Shown piece after piece: positions 30,781 to 32,076 of a stretch of 32,076 nucleotides of DNA. Position 1 is the first letter of the stretch, and each line of letters starts with the position of its first letter. Below the pieces are notes generated by a model. It had not been told where the DNA came from. It saw only the letters and a list, made by a program, of their open reading frames with translations, and ran no database searches. The DNA lies in assembly GCA_045587665.1 (NCBI GenBank), contig JAZNCT010000032.1, positions 1-32,076 of the forward strand, given 5' to 3'. The position numbers and the translations under genes are program-made. This DNA comes from SIG710 sp045587665 (GTDB lineage Bacteria; Bacillota; Clostridia; Oscillospirales; CAG-272).

Positions 30781-31425
30781 ATGATGTTTGACGAAAAGGA
30801 TATTGATCTTTTGAGATGTGAGATATCCTCCCGTATGTCGGGATTTCGTCTCTCTCACACGCTTGGAGTTGAAAAAATGGCAGTTCGCCTTGGCAGAATG
30901 TTTTTGCAGGATAAGATCCACATTTTGAGAGCGGCCGCACTGCTTCATGATATAACAAAAGAAAATAGTTTTGAAAAACAGTTGCAAATATGCGAAAAAC
31001 TTGGTATAATTATTCCGTTGTGCGCTAAAGCATCGCCAAAAACGATGCACGCTCTGACAGCGTCAGCGATAATACCCATAGAATTTCCAAAGTTTGCTTC
31101 TCCCGAGGTGGTCGATGCCGTAAGGTGGCACACAACGGGCAGGGCTGATATGAGCCTTTGCGAAAAGCTGATCTATCTTGCCGATTATATTGAAGAGGGC
31201 AGAAGCTTTGATGACTGTGTTACTCTCAGAAACTATTTTTTTGAGCCTCAGCCTGAATTTATGAATGATGAGGATAGGCTTCTTCATCTTGAAAGGACCT
31301 TGATCCTGTCTCTTGATATGACAATAAAACAGCTGATAGACGAGGGGGCAGTGATAGACAGAGCCACCTTTGAGGCGAGAAATCATCTGATTTTAAGTGC
31401 TTCGGGATATGACAGCACCCGATGA
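30781..31425 (+). CDS. yqeK: HD-domain Ap4A hydrolase YqeK
   Basis: YqeK-type enzymes cut diadenosine tetraphosphate symmetrically into two ADP. The 214-residue protein has the HD ligands H26 (RLSHTLGVEKMA), H56-D57 (ALLHDITKEN), H near residue 97 in TMHALTASAI, RWHTTGRADMS and a final aspartate in IYLADYIEEGR, all matching the family. It is fused to nothing else and is of normal length. GGAG lies six bases before the first of two adjacent ATG codons. In this position, after nadD and before an LCP gene, it is typical of Clostridia. Confidence 0.93.
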   Translation: MMFDEKDIDLLRCEISSRMSGFRLSHTLGVEKMAVRLGRMFLQDKIHILRAAALLHDITKENSFEKQLQICEKLGIIIPLCAKASPKTMHALTASAIIPIEFPKFASPEVVDAVRWHTTGRADMSLCEKLIYLADYIEEGRSFDDCVTLRNYFFEPQPEFMNDEDRLLHLERTLILSLDMTIKQLIDEGAVIDRATFEARNHLILSASGYDSTR

Positions 31426-31488
31426 TCTGAAAAAAGCTTATTATGTGTTTGTGGGCAAAGCCCGATGAGGATAGAGGATAGAAAAATA

Positions 31489-32076
31489 ATGAATAACAAA
31501 AATGAACCGATCATTTTTCCGAAGAAGGAAAAGAGATTTGAAAGTTTGATAATAGTCATATTTACACTTATTGCCATAGCTGTTTGTGTTTTGATCGTTG
31601 CAAAAAATTTTTCTCCCGCAGAGCCGAATGTTGACACAGATATTCCATTTGATGTGGGCAAGATCGAAACTCAGACCGATGAAGAGGGAAATATTGTTGC
31701 CGGGCCTGTAGATCAGGTGAAGCTTGTCCGAAGACCGGGAGTATACAACTTCCTTTTTGTGGGATACGATAAAGCGGCAGGGCTTACCGATGTAAATATG
31801 CTTGCACAGTTTGATACAAATACGGGTGCCATAAACATAATTCAGATGCCAAGAGACACCTATTCAAGATATAATTCCAGAGAGGGAAGCTACCACAAGA
31901 TCAACGGTGCGCTCGGATATTTTGGCCGTGAGCTTGAGGACTTTGCCACATTCCTTGAAAAAAATCTTTGTATAAAGATAGATTTTTACGGTTCTATAGA
32001 TCTTGTTGCTTTCAGAAATATTGTTGATATAATCGGCGGTGTTGAGCTTTATGTTCCAAGAGATATGAAATATGAA
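31489..32076 (+). CDS. LytR-CpsA-Psr (LCP) family protein, 3' end outside window
   Basis: The first 196 residues are visible. LCP enzymes move polyprenyl-linked teichoic acid or polysaccharide onto peptidoglycan outside the cell. A cytoplasmic basic N-terminus (PKKEKRF), one membrane helix (about 19-38) and an acidic linker lead into the LCP core: FLFVGYDKAAGLTDVNML (88-105) and the IIQMPRDTYSRY block (117-128), the usual PRDTYV-type arginine/aspartate motif. IDFYGSIDLVAFRNIVDIIGGVELYVP follows, also conserved. Start: ATG at 31489 with GAGG 11 bases before; an in-frame ATG at 31465 adds eight residues. The frame is open to the last base. It is 63 bases after yqeK, usually followed by rsfS in clostridia. 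Confidence 0.92.
   Translation, partial: MNNKNEPIIFPKKEKRFESLIIVIFTLIAIAVCVLIVAKNFSPAEPNVDTDIPFDVGKIETQTDEEGNIVAGPVDQVKLVRRPGVYNFLFVGYDKAAGLTDVNMLAQFDTNTGAINIIQMPRDTYSRYNSREGSYHKINGALGYFGRELEDFATFLEKNLCIKIDFYGSIDLVAFRNIVDIIGGVELYVPRDMKYE

Overview
The window looks like core chromosome from a low-GC Firmicute of class Clostridia, most likely a spore-forming gut member of the Ruminococcaceae/Oscillospiraceae. The reasons are a clear Spo0A, a YtfJ/GerW homologue and a DacF-type carboxypeptidase; gene orders lon-ysxC, scpA-scpB, infC-rpmI-rplT and rnc-smc-ftsY; strong GGAGG-type ribosome binding sites; and frequent CTT/AAG/GAG codons. Family placement is inferred from gene order and protein style, not from a search.

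Layout. (1) 1-497: the tail of a tRNA array, Val(TAC, 5' truncated)-Asp-Phe-Gly-Cys, all with encoded CCA, closed by an intrinsic terminator. (2) 498-4346: an accessory-looking stretch. It holds a modular palindromic repeat element, a small orphan membrane protein, a 440-bp non-coding region with two promoters and a promoter-to-terminator unit that could be a short RNA or an attenuator, then a tetR - ABC ATPase - ABC permease - isoprenylcysteine-methyltransferase-like operon. (3) 4349-14012, minus strand: a long core cluster read as lon - ysxC - site-2 protease - scpA - scpB - DUF2953 - ytfJ - dacF - rluB-type pseudouridine synthase - small GNAT-like protein - spo0A. (4) 14013-14630: a divergent control region containing the lon promoter (minus), a strong candidate for an unannotated small RNA of about 83 nt (minus, with its own promoter, a long hairpin and a T-run), and the infC promoter and structured leader (plus). 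(5) 14631-32076, plus strand: infC (AUC start) - rpmI - rplT - terminator - trmH-type methyltransferase - dprA - topA - trmFO - plsX - rnc - (hairpin) - radical SAM protein - smc - ftsY - rdgB - yhbY - nadD - yqeK - LCP protein (cut by the window end).

How it works together. The minus cluster joins protein quality control (Lon), ribosome assembly (YsxC), chromosome condensation (ScpA/ScpB, partners of the SMC encoded on the other strand at 24704) and sporulation/cell-wall functions. The plus cluster is translation initiation and ribosome supply, RNA maturation, DNA topology/uptake, lipid precursor synthesis, SRP targeting and NAD synthesis. No CRISPR array, prophage, insertion sequence or rRNA gene is visible.

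The strongest candidates for something undescribed are the minus-strand small RNA at 14149-14231, the promoter-to-terminator unit at 1371-1510 and the modular GTGAAAT palindrome element at 500-672.
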